From Arthrinium phaeospermum (Eukaryota; Ascomycota; Sordariomycetes; Amphisphaeriales; Apiosporaceae), in the NCBI GenBank assembly GCA_006503535.1, contig QYRS01000002.1, positions 1,178,001-1,242,000 on the forward strand: a stretch of 64,000 bases of DNA, given 5' to 3'. The notes under the pieces were generated by a model. It saw only the letters and a list, made by a program, of their open reading frames with translations, did no database searches and was not told where the DNA came from. Numbering within the stretch: position 1 is the stretch's first letter; each line of letters starts with the position of its first letter. The translations under genes were made by a program, and so were the position numbers. Shown here piece after piece: positions 25,177 to 36,462 of this stretch.

Positions 25177-25839
25177 CGTGGTCTAGGTGCTTCGCAATGG
25201 CACTCGGGGTTGTGTTTGCTGTTTCGTTGTTGATCTCTGGACATGTTTCTGTCTAGCCCACTTTCGACCAAACGGTCGCGACTTTTCCCCTCCAAAAACA
25301 TCTAGGGTGTTTTGTTGATTCAACACCCCAATCAGGCTTAGCGTAGTTGCATAGTTGTTAAGTGCTGCTGAGCTGTACAGCCTTATTTATTTGGTGCATT
25401 AGGTGCCTAATCTTGCAAGTATGGTTCAACGCATCAATGTCAGTATTCAGCAATGGTTCTCGTTATGCCGGACTCCAGTCCTCTGATTCTACGTTGGAAA
25501 AGTGCGAGACAGCGCAACTTGTGTGCGCGCACAAATGCATGGGCCTAGACTCCATGTAAGTATGGTGGGCAGTGCTCATTATGTACAGCGGCTGGTTCGC
25601 CTAGACTTGTCGCAACAGGAGCTGGGCCCCTTAAGCTTTGACAGTTTGACACAATTCAGACCTGTACTTCGGGTTCGACTTTTAAACTCGATCCTGAATA
25701 TGTGAGACCTTGGCTGTTGTAGCGGAGAGCCAAGCTCTGAGTACTTAATGACAGATAATTGATAAGACTGCTTGGTATCCGTTACGCCATGGCGATGCTC
25801 TCTAAAAATGCAAATACAAAGACTCCATGCAATGGTCTG
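25177..25839. other. Intergenic between SMC2 start and AFG1 end
   Basis: Tandem minus-strand arrangement: SMC2 promoter and AFG1 3' flank. No gene was recognised. Confidence 0.65.
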
Positions 25840-27554
25840 TTACATGCTGTCTTCCATCTGGTGGCTCCGGACCTTTGCCCAGTCGTCCTTCTCTTTCTTC
25901 CCACCGAGATGCTCTAAGCCCATGCCCCGTTCAACCCACTCTTTGCTTCCCATTTCGCTCAACCTAGACAGGGCTCTCGCAAAAGCGAATCGCTCCTCGT
26001 CGCCGGAAAACAGGCTGGAGCTCTTGAGTTGATCGATGTTGCTGTCCAGGTCTTCCAGCATGTGATGCATTGCGTCCATAGAGTCGCTACCGTCCTCATC
26101 TGCCGGCTCCTTGCCATCCTTCTTCATCGATTCCTTCATCTCTTCGGCCGAGATGAACAGTTCCGTCAGCGGTACAGCCGTGGTCAGCACAAGCTTGGCG
26201 TGCGACTCATAAACTGCGTCGATGAATGTAATGAAGCGGCGAGCGAGATCGCGCTCCCGGAAGGTCATGCCCGGCACCTCGGTTACCACGAACGCATCGT
26301 AGCTGCGCATGAGCTCGATGTAGTCGGCCGCACCAGTTGCCTTTCTGATCAACTCATCAAAGGTAAACCAAGCGCACCGTCCACTGACGCGTGGGACGTA
26401 TATTTCTCGGCCCCAGACTTTCTGGACTTCCGAATGAGCCTCAGGCGAGTCCCGGTCACCGAGGAAGCGGAACCACTTTTCGGCGTGCGAGGCAGCATGG
26501 CTGTCGAGAGTGCAGTGGTAAACACCAGACGGAGGCCGCGGGATCTTCCGGTAGTCTGTTGGTGAATCTAGATTGATGACGTGCAGGCGGGACTTGAGCA
26601 GGTTGATGGCCGGGACAAAGGACTCGCGTTGGATGCCATTCTTGTACAACTCATCGGGGTGCCGGTTGGACGTTGTCACCAATACTACTCCATGCGACAT
26701 AAGCGACTCGAGCAACCTACGCAAAATCATGGCATCGGCAACGTCGGTGCATTGGAACTCATCGAAACAGAGAACGTTTGCTTGGTCTGCAATGTCGGCC
26801 GCGATGAACGGCACGGCGTCGACGTCGTTGCCGTGCTCCATCTTCATTTTGTGCAACCGCTTGTGGACGTCCTGCATAAAGTTATGGAAATGTATCCTCG
26901 TCTTCGATTGGACAGCCTGGGGCAGCGTATCGTAGAATAGGTCCATCAACATAGTCTTCCCACTTCCAACATCGCCGTAGAGATAGAGCCCACGCGGCAA
27001 ATCCGCCGGTATCTGTTGTATCGGGCTCTTGTTGGTCTGCTTTCCACCAAACCAGCCGAACAATGACTTTTGGGGCTTCAGCGACTCGAGGGTCGGGTGT
27101 ACGACGGGGCGCGCTTGGTAGTCGACAAGGTCGTCGTGTAAATGCTGTAGGCTTTGAATGATTCCGCGCTGATGCTCATCTTCGCGCAGGCGTCCCTCGG
27201 CGACACGTCGATCGTACTCTTGTATAGGGCCATGGCTATCAGGCGCCGTAGCTGTCGGGGATGTTAGCTACTCAGTATGTTCCGACGAACTCTGCGCTTG
27301 GACATACGCTTCTCTGCTGGGACATCCGCTACCGTCGCAAGCCGCCGAAGGCCAAGAGGCCGAACAACGGCTGGGCGTGGCGCATAGGCCTGCGAATTGG
27401 CAGCAGGCAGAGTCAGAGCAGATAGCGGACGGCTACCGGCCCGCTGTAGGCATTGTGTACATAGCGACCGCCTTGTCGCAATTCGTGCGGCAGATCTAGT
27501 TGACAGAAGCCGGAAAGGAGGGGTTAAAGACAACCGAAGGGGCATTTTCTTCAT
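25840..27554 (-). CDS. AFG1: AFG1-type mitochondrial AAA+ ATPase
   Basis: Exons 27554..27308 and 27251..25840 give 552 residues. The N-terminus ([17 protein letters not shown], then several Arg/Ser and no acidic residues) is a mitochondrial presequence. The [15 protein letters not shown] segment opens the AFG1 domain. Walker A GDVGSGKT is near residue 175 and is followed by MLMDLFY and [14 protein letters not shown]; Walker B is [14 protein letters not shown]. Later come [22 protein letters not shown] and [22 protein letters not shown]1 (human AFG1L/LACE1) helps degrade nuclear-encoded respiratory-chain subunits. The intron has a GTATGT donor and ACAG acceptor. An ATG at 27545 is an alternative start. 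Confidence 0.94.
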
Positions 27555-28962
27555 TGCCTGGTCTCTGCTACCGGATGGAATAAGGAGTGAGGACGGTATC
27601 CGGGAACATAACCAACCAAAAAAGAAAAGCGAAAGTATGCGACAAGTTAAAAAATGTTTGTTTTGCGCGAGGCTATCGTGGTAGTTCTGCGATCAGACGA
27701 CCGGAGAGTATGTCAAAGCAAATTAGCGTGGCCAATCTACTGGGAGCAATGGCGTCAGAGGCCAAGAATCAAAAACAAGAACAAGAGGGCAGTCATCCGA
27801 AAGACAAATTCAGGGTCAATACCGACAAAAGACCGCCCAAAACTTCTGTCCAGGGTTAACCGAGGCAGATTAACCTTGTGGTGATACCAATTATTCAGAC
27901 GGCCTAGGTGGACGGTGTACTTGAGTCATTGCTTGTGCTTGCTGCCTGTGCTGAGTGCCGCCATTGTGGGGACTGGATTTGATCGATTTGATCGCATCGC
28001 GTGGGGGAGCCGACCAACAAAAGACTGAAACCGGAACAGGCCTGGGGAAAACCTCCGAAGACTTCAGGAATGTGTGACGGTCAAGATACATATATGTAAT
28101 GTCGTATCTGTCGGCCGTCCCTACCGTCCTGCCGTCTCCGTTCGTCTGATATTGTCGCATCGCAGGTATTAGTGTTCCAGCGATCCATCACTATTGGGAC
28201 ATGCATGCTTCGGTATTTTCCACGTGCAGATGCGGGCTTGTTCGTGTCAAGAGAGGGACTGTACAAAAAAAAAAAAAAAAAAGTTCCAGGCGATCAGCGA
28301 CCTACCTGAGCCGGCGTACGTACGCATCTTACTATGTTGCATGCATTCCCACCAAGCGACAGGCTCGGCTGTTAATCACGACGACTTCGCAAACCCACTT
28401 CCCGTCACATCCCACAAGTCCCACCGAGTTGCTCTTATTCGTCCAGGCCAGTCCAATGGCGAACAGGATCGAACACAGCCTCGAAGCTTATCGGGGTTTG
28501 TTTGGCAAGGTTAAACGGCTTGCTACCACTCACAGCGGCATCACCGCCACGGCCGATGGTCCGCTGCTTCATGCAGGTGGGGCCTTTTCCTTGCCGGCCG
28601 TAGGGGGCGCGCGCTTGCATATTACGCCTGAAACCGCATACGACCATTGAGATAACATCCTGTCATTTAGCTTGGTAGCCATATATTAAACTATACTATA
28701 GTGCGACTTTTGCATGATGTTGGACAGCAAACCCCTTGCGCAACTCTGCCTTGACAGCTCGGATCAGGGCCGATCATGTAAGTCGCCGAAAAGCTAAAAA
28801 ACCAGCACTGCCCACTGCCCAGCCGCCCTTGGGAGTTCCGAGATTCTCCTGGAGATGAACGACTTTTTCTCTTATTCAGTCCGCTAGACCCTATGGATTG
28901 GTCGCGGCCAGCGGTCAGGATACTGCTTTTCTTTTTCCAAGTGTGACGTATCGCCGTTGAGC
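27555..28962. other. Divergent intergenic region, AFG1 (-) and membrane protein (+)
   Basis: Contains an A tract at 28265-28282 and only short frames. The best is 28456-28650 (+), an ATG in a favourable context with 64 codons (starts MANRIEHSLEAYRG) and no known family. I would not call it a gene. Confidence 0.6.
28265..28282. repeat. Homopolymer A tract
   Basis: Eighteen consecutive A on the plus strand, between AFG1 and the four-helix membrane protein. Confidence 0.9.
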
Positions 28963-30120
28963 ATGGCATCGTCTCCCATTACACTCGTTAAGACTGATCA
29001 CAGCCATTGGTCCACCACCTCTTCTGATTTCGGGGACCCAGAGAGTACCAAGTTCTTAGCGACGAACGGCAAGCTCAAACTTCCAGATAAGCTCCGGGCC
29101 AAGGAACCCCCTCCTGCACCCAAGCCGGGGTCGCTGGGGAGCAATGGCGACATCATCGTGGCCATCGTCCGGGCCTTCCAGTTCCTGCCCGTCGGCATAG
29201 CCTGCGCCGTGCACGTTGCGATACCGATACTCATGATCAAGACCCTACGCCCTTTCGACATATCCGTGGTGGCCGTCTCGGGTCTGTCGCTGGTCTGGAT
29301 GGTGGTTGCCATCTTCCTCAGGCATATCTGGGCGTGGTGGATCGTGAGCGTGGATGCCAGCGTCATGGTGGGCTGGCTGGTTCTTTACCTGGTTGGAAGG
29401 TTTGCCAATTTCGACAACCAACTGGGCACCACCATGAGCTTAGCATCATGGGCTTCGGCAGTGAGCGCCATAGTCGGTGCTATCGTGTTGGGGCTTCACA
29501 GCATTCCTTACTACATGAGAAAACGATATCCTCACTACTACGGCCTACCGTCAAACAAAAACGTGAGTGCCAGCTTTCCGGGTCTGCATATGCCATTGTG
29601 CATGCTAAACGTAAAACCACAGACCAACAGGGACAGCGTAGTCTCCAATCCAGACGACAGCTTTCAACCTTCTGGCGGCCGCCTTCCGACAGAAAGCATG
29701 ATCTTCTCCCCCCCGAAACTCCACCGGCAATTGACGGGGGACCAGCGACTGCCATCAAGAGAAGGGTCTCGGATAGGCAGCATGAGGAGCCCTACTGCGG
29801 CCAGAATACCGGAAGAGAAATTTGTACCAGAAGAACAGGACATTAAGGAGGCCAGAGGCGGGCCTTTACTGATGCCCGAACCACCCATGCACCAGAGACG
29901 GCCGGTAAAGGGCCGGATGACGGGAATATCGGTGCTGTCCGAGATTATTGGCACATATGCCAACATGGGCAACACTGACTCGACGCCGCCGGTACCACAG
30001 AAGAACCCGAGCCGCAGATTCAGAGAATTTGCTGGAAGAGCCAGTCATCTACGAAAGCCGTCCAAGCCCGAGGCTGCTATGACGAGACGAGAGACGCGGA
30101 GACCACACGGGTTCATATAG
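28963..30120 (+). CDS. Four-helix membrane protein, MARVEL-like, with long cytosolic tail
   Basis: Likely exons 28963-29562 and 29623-30120 give 365 residues. The ATG at 28963 starts MASSPITLVKTDHSHW; the frame also runs upstream without an ATG. Four hydrophobic segments lie at about residues 65-90, 99-119, 126-147 and 158-181, the topology of MARVEL-type and related fungal membrane proteins. The tail is hydrophilic and Pro/Arg/Ser-rich. The proposed intron (GTGAGT donor, TGCTAAAC branch, CACAG acceptor, 60 bases) is stop-free and a multiple of three, so retention would insert 20 residues without breaking the frame. No function can be stated. Confidence 0.8.
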   Translation: MASSPITLVKTDHSHWSTTSSDFGDPESTKFLATNGKLKLPDKLRAKEPPPAPKPGSLGSNGDIIVAIVRAFQFLPVGIACAVHVAIPILMIKTLRPFDISVVAVSGLSLVWMVVAIFLRHIWAWWIVSVDASVMVGWLVLYLVGRFANFDNQLGTTMSLASWASAVSAIVGAIVLGLHSIPYYMRKRYPHYYGLPSNKNVSASFPGLHMPLCMLNVKPQTNRDSVVSNPDDSFQPSGGRLPTESMIFSPPKLHRQLTGDQRLPSREGSRIGSMRSPTAARIPEEKFVPEEQDIKEARGGPLLMPEPPMHQRRPVKGRMTGISVLSEIIGTYANMGNTDSTPPVPQKNPSRRFREFAGRASHLRKPSKPEAAMTRRETRRPHGFI

Positions 30121-31156
30121 TAACTGTGAACTGGCTTCATGTTTTAACCTTATTCATTCATTCATATACCCCTTAAGCAACAATTATTTATGATTGCATC
30201 ATATTCTCTACAAATTTGGGCCTTCAGCTTCTCTCATTTGATTATATATATAAAAAATAATAAGTGATATACTCAACCATACTTAACTTGTAGCGACGCT
30301 TATCCTGCTGCTCTGTTGTTGCTGGGATTTGACGTTTCAAAATATGAGCTGAAAGGCGAGGAACAAGCTGAATCAACATACAATAACTCTGTTACAGCTG
30401 CTGTATGAAGTGAGTTGACGCTGTGTAACGGACGACGCTGGCAAGCTGAAAAGGTTCTAAACTGACAACATCCATGAAAATGTATACAGCACACAGTGGG
30501 GATCCCCATATATTTATTTGTATTCGTGAGATACGATGGGCCTATTATTCCCGCCGCCAGCTGTCCCATCGCCGGAGCCTGTTCTCGGTACTTGGTCAAT
30601 CGTTCTAGAGCTTCTTATTACTTTCAGTTATTCCCGGACCCGACTGCTCCGGATTATATAAAACCCAGTCCTTCTATGCTGACTTTACTGCCAGGTAACA
30701 TACCTACATATACGCCTACCTATATCATTGGGCAATCCGGTTAGAAGCAGGCTGCCAAGCCTTGCTGATTCGACGGTGACTTTGTGTGGAAACGGGCCTC
30801 AGCTCAGCTCAGAGATGCAGATTGATGAGTGATGCATGCGAGGGGGCGGTTCCTTTCCTTCTTCTACCCCACTTCCCATACTCCAAACACCCCATGCCCC
30901 ATCCCATATTCTGCTAATCCAATTCTCGCGTCGACTCCTCAAATACATACCCGCGGGCGACTGCGGCTATCCAACCCTCTACCACATTCGCTGACCAAGA
31001 TTTCCTCGCGGGCGCACGCCATGCCAATTGTCCCCACTTGTCCTCTGCCAGGATTCCCGCCGCCCACGACCTGTTACGTTTACGCGTAGACACACCCAAC
31101 TGCAACCGTCCGGGGCTTCTGTCCGTCTGTCCCGGCAAACTGCGGGACTACCGGAA
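30121..31156. other. Intergenic, upstream of the second Zn2Cys6 regulator
   Basis: Contains AT-rich 3' flank sequence, TACCTAC motifs near 30700 and a C-rich stretch before the regulator start. No gene was recognised. Confidence 0.65.
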
Positions 31157-33936
31157 ATGGCTGAAGTCGACACTGCTCCCCAATCGGCGCCGCAGCAGCC
31201 CAGGCGGAAATTCGCCGTCCCGCCTGTCAAAGTCGCCTGCTTAGCTTGGTAAGGCTGGACCGCCCGGCGTCTTTTTTTTGTTATTGTATGTGCCTATGTC
31301 AATTGCGATGCTGATTGCCTCGGCCTTAGTCGAGCGTCCCGGACAAGGTGTAACGGGGATCGCCCTTCGTGCGCGAGTGTAAGTGGGAAATGTCCCCCCC
31401 TTCCCCTGCCCCGGAGATCCCGTGATGCGCAGTCTCGTGACTGAGACTGAAGTGCGCAGTGTGTTGCCAAAGAACGCCAATGCGTCTACAAACCCAGCAG
31501 ACGAGGCGGGCCTCGTTTCCGCAAGAAGACGCAGCCGCCAGAGGGCAGCCAGGAGCCTGACAGCCTGCATCCCGGAAAAATGGAAGGAGGTGACATTCCC
31601 CGTATGCCCCCTGATAATTCCAGCACGCGTTTGGACTCTGGAGGGAGCTGATCAGAGATAGCAGTCTCGATAGAAAACTACATCGACCCCGGAGCTGGGC
31701 TGAAGAACCTCGGGGATGCTTTCAATGACAGCGACGCCCTGTTCGATAGCTTGTTCATGAACAGCCACTCGGATGGTTCTCAAGCCAACAACTCGCCTAA
31801 CGAGGGCGAGATGAACGACCCCATGGTCAGAGTGTATGAGTCGGATGCACAAGTGTAAGCAAAAGCATCCTACCCCTTTTCCGCGTTTTTCTACCATCTG
31901 CTCAAATTCTTGAGGAAAGGAGGGCATGGCACTGGTCCATTGAGAGACACCATCATCGCTGCTAACTAAGCCGACAGTCTCAATGCGTACTACATATGGA
32001 TACATCCATTCTTCCCTATTCTTCCTGCGCCACATTACTCCCCAGGGCCTGATGAGCCAACCCCATTCTTCCAGAACCGGCCAAACGATATAGATGAATC
32101 TTCGTCGCCCCTTGGTCTGGCTATTTCAGCTCTACTAGCACTTGTTCCTTGCCCGCAGGACCGCAACTCACTCGCGGAGGATTCGGTCGTATTTCGCCGC
32201 AAGTACGCCCAGTTCGTCGCACAAGCGGCTATTGAAAGTATAGAGCTGGACTCTGAAAGACCAGAATCCTCTGTCGAACCTCGCAAAGCCCTCGAGGACC
32301 CCGATGATGTGCCTCGCCGACCCGCCTTTTGCCCGGATGTCCCTATAGAGCTCGAGAGCATCATTGCTCTTGACATATTAAGCGTCTACGAGTATGCACA
32401 AAGAGGAAACCTGAAGAAAACTAAGAACCGTGCCAGCACAGCCATGATGTTTGCCATGGACCTCTCTCTCCACCTCCAAGGCGACGTTGAGGACGCGTAC
32501 TCGGAATGCCGGCGGCGAGTGTGGTGGATGACTTATATTTGCTACTGTCAGAGTTGCATTGTTGGCAACACGGTAAGACGAATCGATCTGACCCTAATGT
32601 GAACGTATTGACTAAATGACTTCATATCAGCACCCAAGCTTTGCGATATTCACGCCGAGCTTTACGGCCCACCCTCCGACTATCAAATCAGACCCTCAGG
32701 TTCGTTTCTTCTCAGTTCCACGAATGCCACCCTCGCTAACTAGTCATCTAAGGCATGGTACTGGTTCATGAAATCGCAACAGGCTATATTGGCCGCAACG
32801 GAATTTGTCATTGACCTCAACAAGGCAGTGGCTACTGAGGCGGACATGACCCCGTCTTATCAACGTATGATGGAATTGGAAACCTTCTTGGAGCCCCTTA
32901 TCACGGAAAGTGAGCAATGGGTTCTGAACTGCCCTATGACACAGCCAGTAGATAATGATGAGGCGGTGGTGGCTCACTCGCTGCGATGCATGGCTCGTAT
33001 CAAGTTGAACAGGTTGGTCACGTCACGCCAGATCATTGCAGTCATTGTAACTCCGGCTAAGTTTTGTACAGCGCGCGTATTAAAGTCCACCGCTATTGTG
33101 CTTTCTTCGATGCTCCAGTAAGTGCTATACTCATTTGCATTGCCTGACATCTTATAGGCAGCCAGCGCGAAGCCAGCCGTTGGAGTACTGCTACGAACTT
33201 GCGAATGTCTGCATTTGCTGACACCTGATCAACAGATATTCTCGGGAAAGCACTGCGATCTCAAAGCTATTTCGGACAAAGATAAGAGTGCGCTTGAATT
33301 GATATTTTGGCCCATGTGCTGCGATAATGCGTCGCCCAGCTCTCCGGCGTCGTCCCATCACACAGCAGCAAGTTCGTCCCCGGCAAGGTCAAACAGCTCC
33401 AACAACCACAGCCAGATTGGCCGAGCATACCAATCGCCGTTAGCTTTAATCTTCCCCTTTAGCAGCCACCAGTCAGCCAAAATCTGCTTGAAGTCCTCCC
33501 TCAATATTGCGCAATCATTTGATTCTTTGCCTTACCCCAACCCATCCTCTCAGCTATGCGACCCTCCTTGCTACTTGGGGCTAAGATCGAACGTCATCGC
33601 GCCCCGGACTATGCCATCGTTTGCATGCTGCGCTATGCAATGTGCCTATGTGCTCCTCTCTGTCTACGACAAAACACAGGCGACATACCCTCAAGGCACC
33701 ACCAGCAACGACGTGCTCGTCAATGATCTTTTGGGGCGTCTTCAGCAGGGCATGCTTTCCATATTAGCGACGCTCGAAAACTACGGGACGGCTTTCGAAG
33801 CTTTGGGCGGAATGAGAGGTAAGCAAGCACTCGGTTCTTTTCTTTGACGTTAATGTGCACAGTTGGATATTGACCGATCGTATATCTAGACCAAATCCGA
33901 GACAAGGTGTATTCCACGGTCAATTTTGATACATGA
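31157..33936 (+). CDS. Zn2Cys6 transcription factor, ten exons
   Basis: Exons 31157-31248, 31330-31378, 31460-31601, 31662-31854, 31978-32572, 32631-32699, 32753-33012, 33072-33117, 33236-33818 and 33890-33936 give 691 residues. The zinc cluster is complete only after splicing exons 1-3: C28, C31, C38, C45, C48 and C55, in CLACRASRTRC and CASCVAKERQC, followed by the basic PSRRGGPRFRKK. The middle domain has the fungal-specific pattern AYYIWIHPFFPILP, RRRVWWMTYICYCQ and RYCAFFDAPIFSGKHCDL. The C-terminal part is Ser-rich and ends VYSTVNFDT. The nine introns are typical except the eighth (118 bases). I recognise the class but not the target pathway. It converges on PEX7. Confidence 0.85.
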
Positions 33937-34704
33937 TGGAGGCGAAGTGCTATTCCAGACCGACAACATCCTATATGTCTGGACTCACGGGGGGTTTATG
34001 TAGTTATGCCTGTTTATGTATCTAGTTGTCGTTCCCACTTATAACGGCTTTGAACTTCACCCCTTATCCTTGCACCAACATTAGTCCTGCTTTTCTCTTG
34101 AACGTGTGACCCAGGTCTTTGATGATGGTTTCCCAGCCGGCCTTTGGTATCATTCTGCGTTGCGAATGTGGTTATTCAACTATTGGGAGTTTGGGCTCGA
34201 AATGAAATCATGATATAGAAACCAAGTGTTATAATGACTTTCACCGGGCTTTCAGTCACCCATTCCCAACTGAGGCGTACGTGTCTCGTCCCCGTCATAC
34301 CTGTTTACGAAATGGTCACTGGATCGGAGGCGCCTCTACCTCCTGGCATCTACCGCGCACACAGGAAGCCCTCCAACCGTGTGTTACGGTTTGCTTGTAC
34401 TCCAACAGCTATAAGATCTTGGTACAAGAGCTATCGATCCTTTCGTCTACATTAGCACACAACCACGTCCTGACCAGGTAACGACGGTCAGAAGGGTCTA
34501 AGATACCCACTTTCACATACACAATAAAAGCGTATATCTCCATGACGAACTCACTGCCAATAGTATATGCCACCCTTAATTCCGGGAATACGACGGACAT
34601 CTTGCCATTTTATGAGCACCCCCTTGAACGCCATACATGCAAGTCCCAGGCTAAATAGATTGAAAATCCCCCCACTCTCATTGTCTTGTCGTCCCGCTAT
34701 GCGA
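33937..34704. other. Intergenic, convergent 3' ends
   Basis: Holds the 3' flanks of the Zn2Cys6 regulator and PEX7. No gene was recognised. Confidence 0.65.
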
Positions 34705-35835
34705 TTATCCACGGCCCTGGAGAAGCGCATTCGCATCCCATAGCAGCACCCGCTCGTCCCAGCCCACGGTGGCGACCCAGCCCCCTACGCCGAATAAGCA
34801 CCAATCGACGCCCGTGACAAACTCGGTATGGCGGTTCATCACGCCAAGCTGGACGCCGGGTCTCACGGGCGAAGGTGCTTGCGGCGGCGCCATGGTCGAG
34901 CCGTCCGTCCAGAGACGCACCGTCATGTCGTAGCTGGCGCTGATGAGGATGTCGCGGGCGTGGGGGCTCCAGGCCAGCCGGCGCACGGCGTAGTTGTGGC
35001 CCGTCATGAGCGACGCGGGCCCCGCCGAGGGGTTCCGGATGTCGAAGGTGCGGATCACGCGGTCGACGCCGCCCGTGGCGATGACGGTGTCGCTGTACTT
35101 GTTCCAGTCGTGCGTCAGGATCTCGGCCGGCATGGCGGGCGGCGCCACCCCGGGCGGCAGCGGCACCGCTGGCATCACGTGCACGGGGATCTTGGTCGTC
35201 AGGTGGTACTGCGCGCTCACGGGCGTGCGCAGGTCGAAGATGCGCAGGTGCGAGTCGGTCGACACGGCCGAGATGATGTGCGGGTTCGAGGGGCAGTACG
35301 ACGTGCTGTACGTGCAGTTCCCTACCGGTAGCGTCTTGATCGACTCTTGCCTCGCTGGCGACCACTGCGCGCGAAAAATACAATATCAGCCAATGTCACG
35401 AAGGTTGCGGCGGCGGCGACGACGATGGAAACGCACAATCTTGATGGTCCCGTCCCAGGAACTGGAGGCGAAGGTGTCTTTGGTGACCGGACTCCAGGCT
35501 ACGGAAAAGGTCTCGCGCTTGTGCTCGTGGAAGTTCATGACGGGGAACTGCGGCACGTTGACATCGTAGAGCTTGATGGAGCCGTCGCCGCACGCCGCGA
35601 GCAGCTGGTTCTCGTTGATCTCGGACCAGGCCAGGTCGTATTGCGCATCGTTCGTGTCGAAGGTCTTTTCGACCTGGATCCCCTGGGGCCCCAGTCCCAA
35701 GCAGAATAGCCGCCCATTTCCCACGATACCGTAGTTGGCGGCCGATGCGACGGCGATGCGCGAGTCGAAGTAGGGCGAGTATTTGACGGCGTATGGGTTG
35801 AAACCAGGCGTCCGGAACTCTAGCATAGACGCCAT
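34705..35835 (-). CDS. PEX7: Peroxisomal targeting signal 2 receptor PEX7
   Basis: Exons 35835..35437 and 35364..34705 give 352 residues, the usual length. It is a WD40 beta-propeller. It begins MASMLEFRTPGFNPYAVKYSP; the repeats include SIKLYDV, SSSWDGTIKIWSP (completed across the intron), HLRIFDLR, VIRTFDIRNP, YDMTVRLW and GWDERVLLWD. PEX7 binds PTS2 cargo in the cytosol and docks with PEX20 in fungi for import into peroxisomes. The intron has a GTGCGT donor and GCGCAG acceptor. The coding sequence is very GC-rich at third positions. It is divergent from the AlkB-type gene. Confidence 0.96.
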
Positions 35836-36462
35836 GGTTCGACTTTATTCACTCGACCGTGGCACGGGGACTGACATTCGGTTCGTATATATACAAATAA
35901 TGCCTACATATAGGGACGGTGGCGTAAAAGGTGAGGAAAGTTGACTGATAGAGGAGTTGGGTGACTGGGAAGCTCCGAAGCTCTAAAGCTCGTGACGATG
36001 ATCGTTCATCCCCCACCAAAGCCCATAATGCCGAGGCCCCGCCTTCGCTACCGAATTGGAACATGAAGCTACCAGGTAGGTGCTAGGTTAGTGCGTTACG
36101 GGGTGTTAGTGCGAACAACAGCCCGTCCGGCTGGATTAAACAGTGAAAATTAGAGGACTTCTAGGTGCCAAGATGCTCAACGGGCTCGCGCTACAGGTGA
36201 GGCAAGTACATGACATGACGCATTAGGTTCTTGTATTGGTTGCCTACCTTCCAGCCCTCACATTTGCCTACCTACATCTTGAGTCATCACAAAAAGGCGA
36301 AATAATTACAAGCCTACTCCCTGGAATCGCAGATTGCGTTAAATCCATGGGTTGCCGGTCAACTGCAGATTTTCTCAGGGCCTATCTTCGCTGTCATCGC
36401 GATGAAGATTACACGCTTGATATCGCAAACGACTACCTGCATGTGGCTTTCTAAACACAATC
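35836..36462. promoter_or_regulatory. Divergent promoter region, PEX7 (-) and AlkB-type dioxygenase (+)
   Basis: 627 bases lie between the two start codons. On the plus side an upstream ATG at 36347 opens a 35-codon frame ending at 36454, nine bases before the dioxygenase ATG; it would act as a uORF if transcription starts upstream of it. Confidence 0.5.

Noticed and set aside
28630..28660. GCATACGACCATTGAG resembling the 5' end of fungal 5S rRNA
   Set aside because: Similarity ends after about 15 bases; no internal control region or 120-base fold follows.
34697..35383. A 228-codon minus-strand frame overlapping PEX7
   Set aside because: Shifted frame of the PEX7 second exon, which has clear WD40 repeats.
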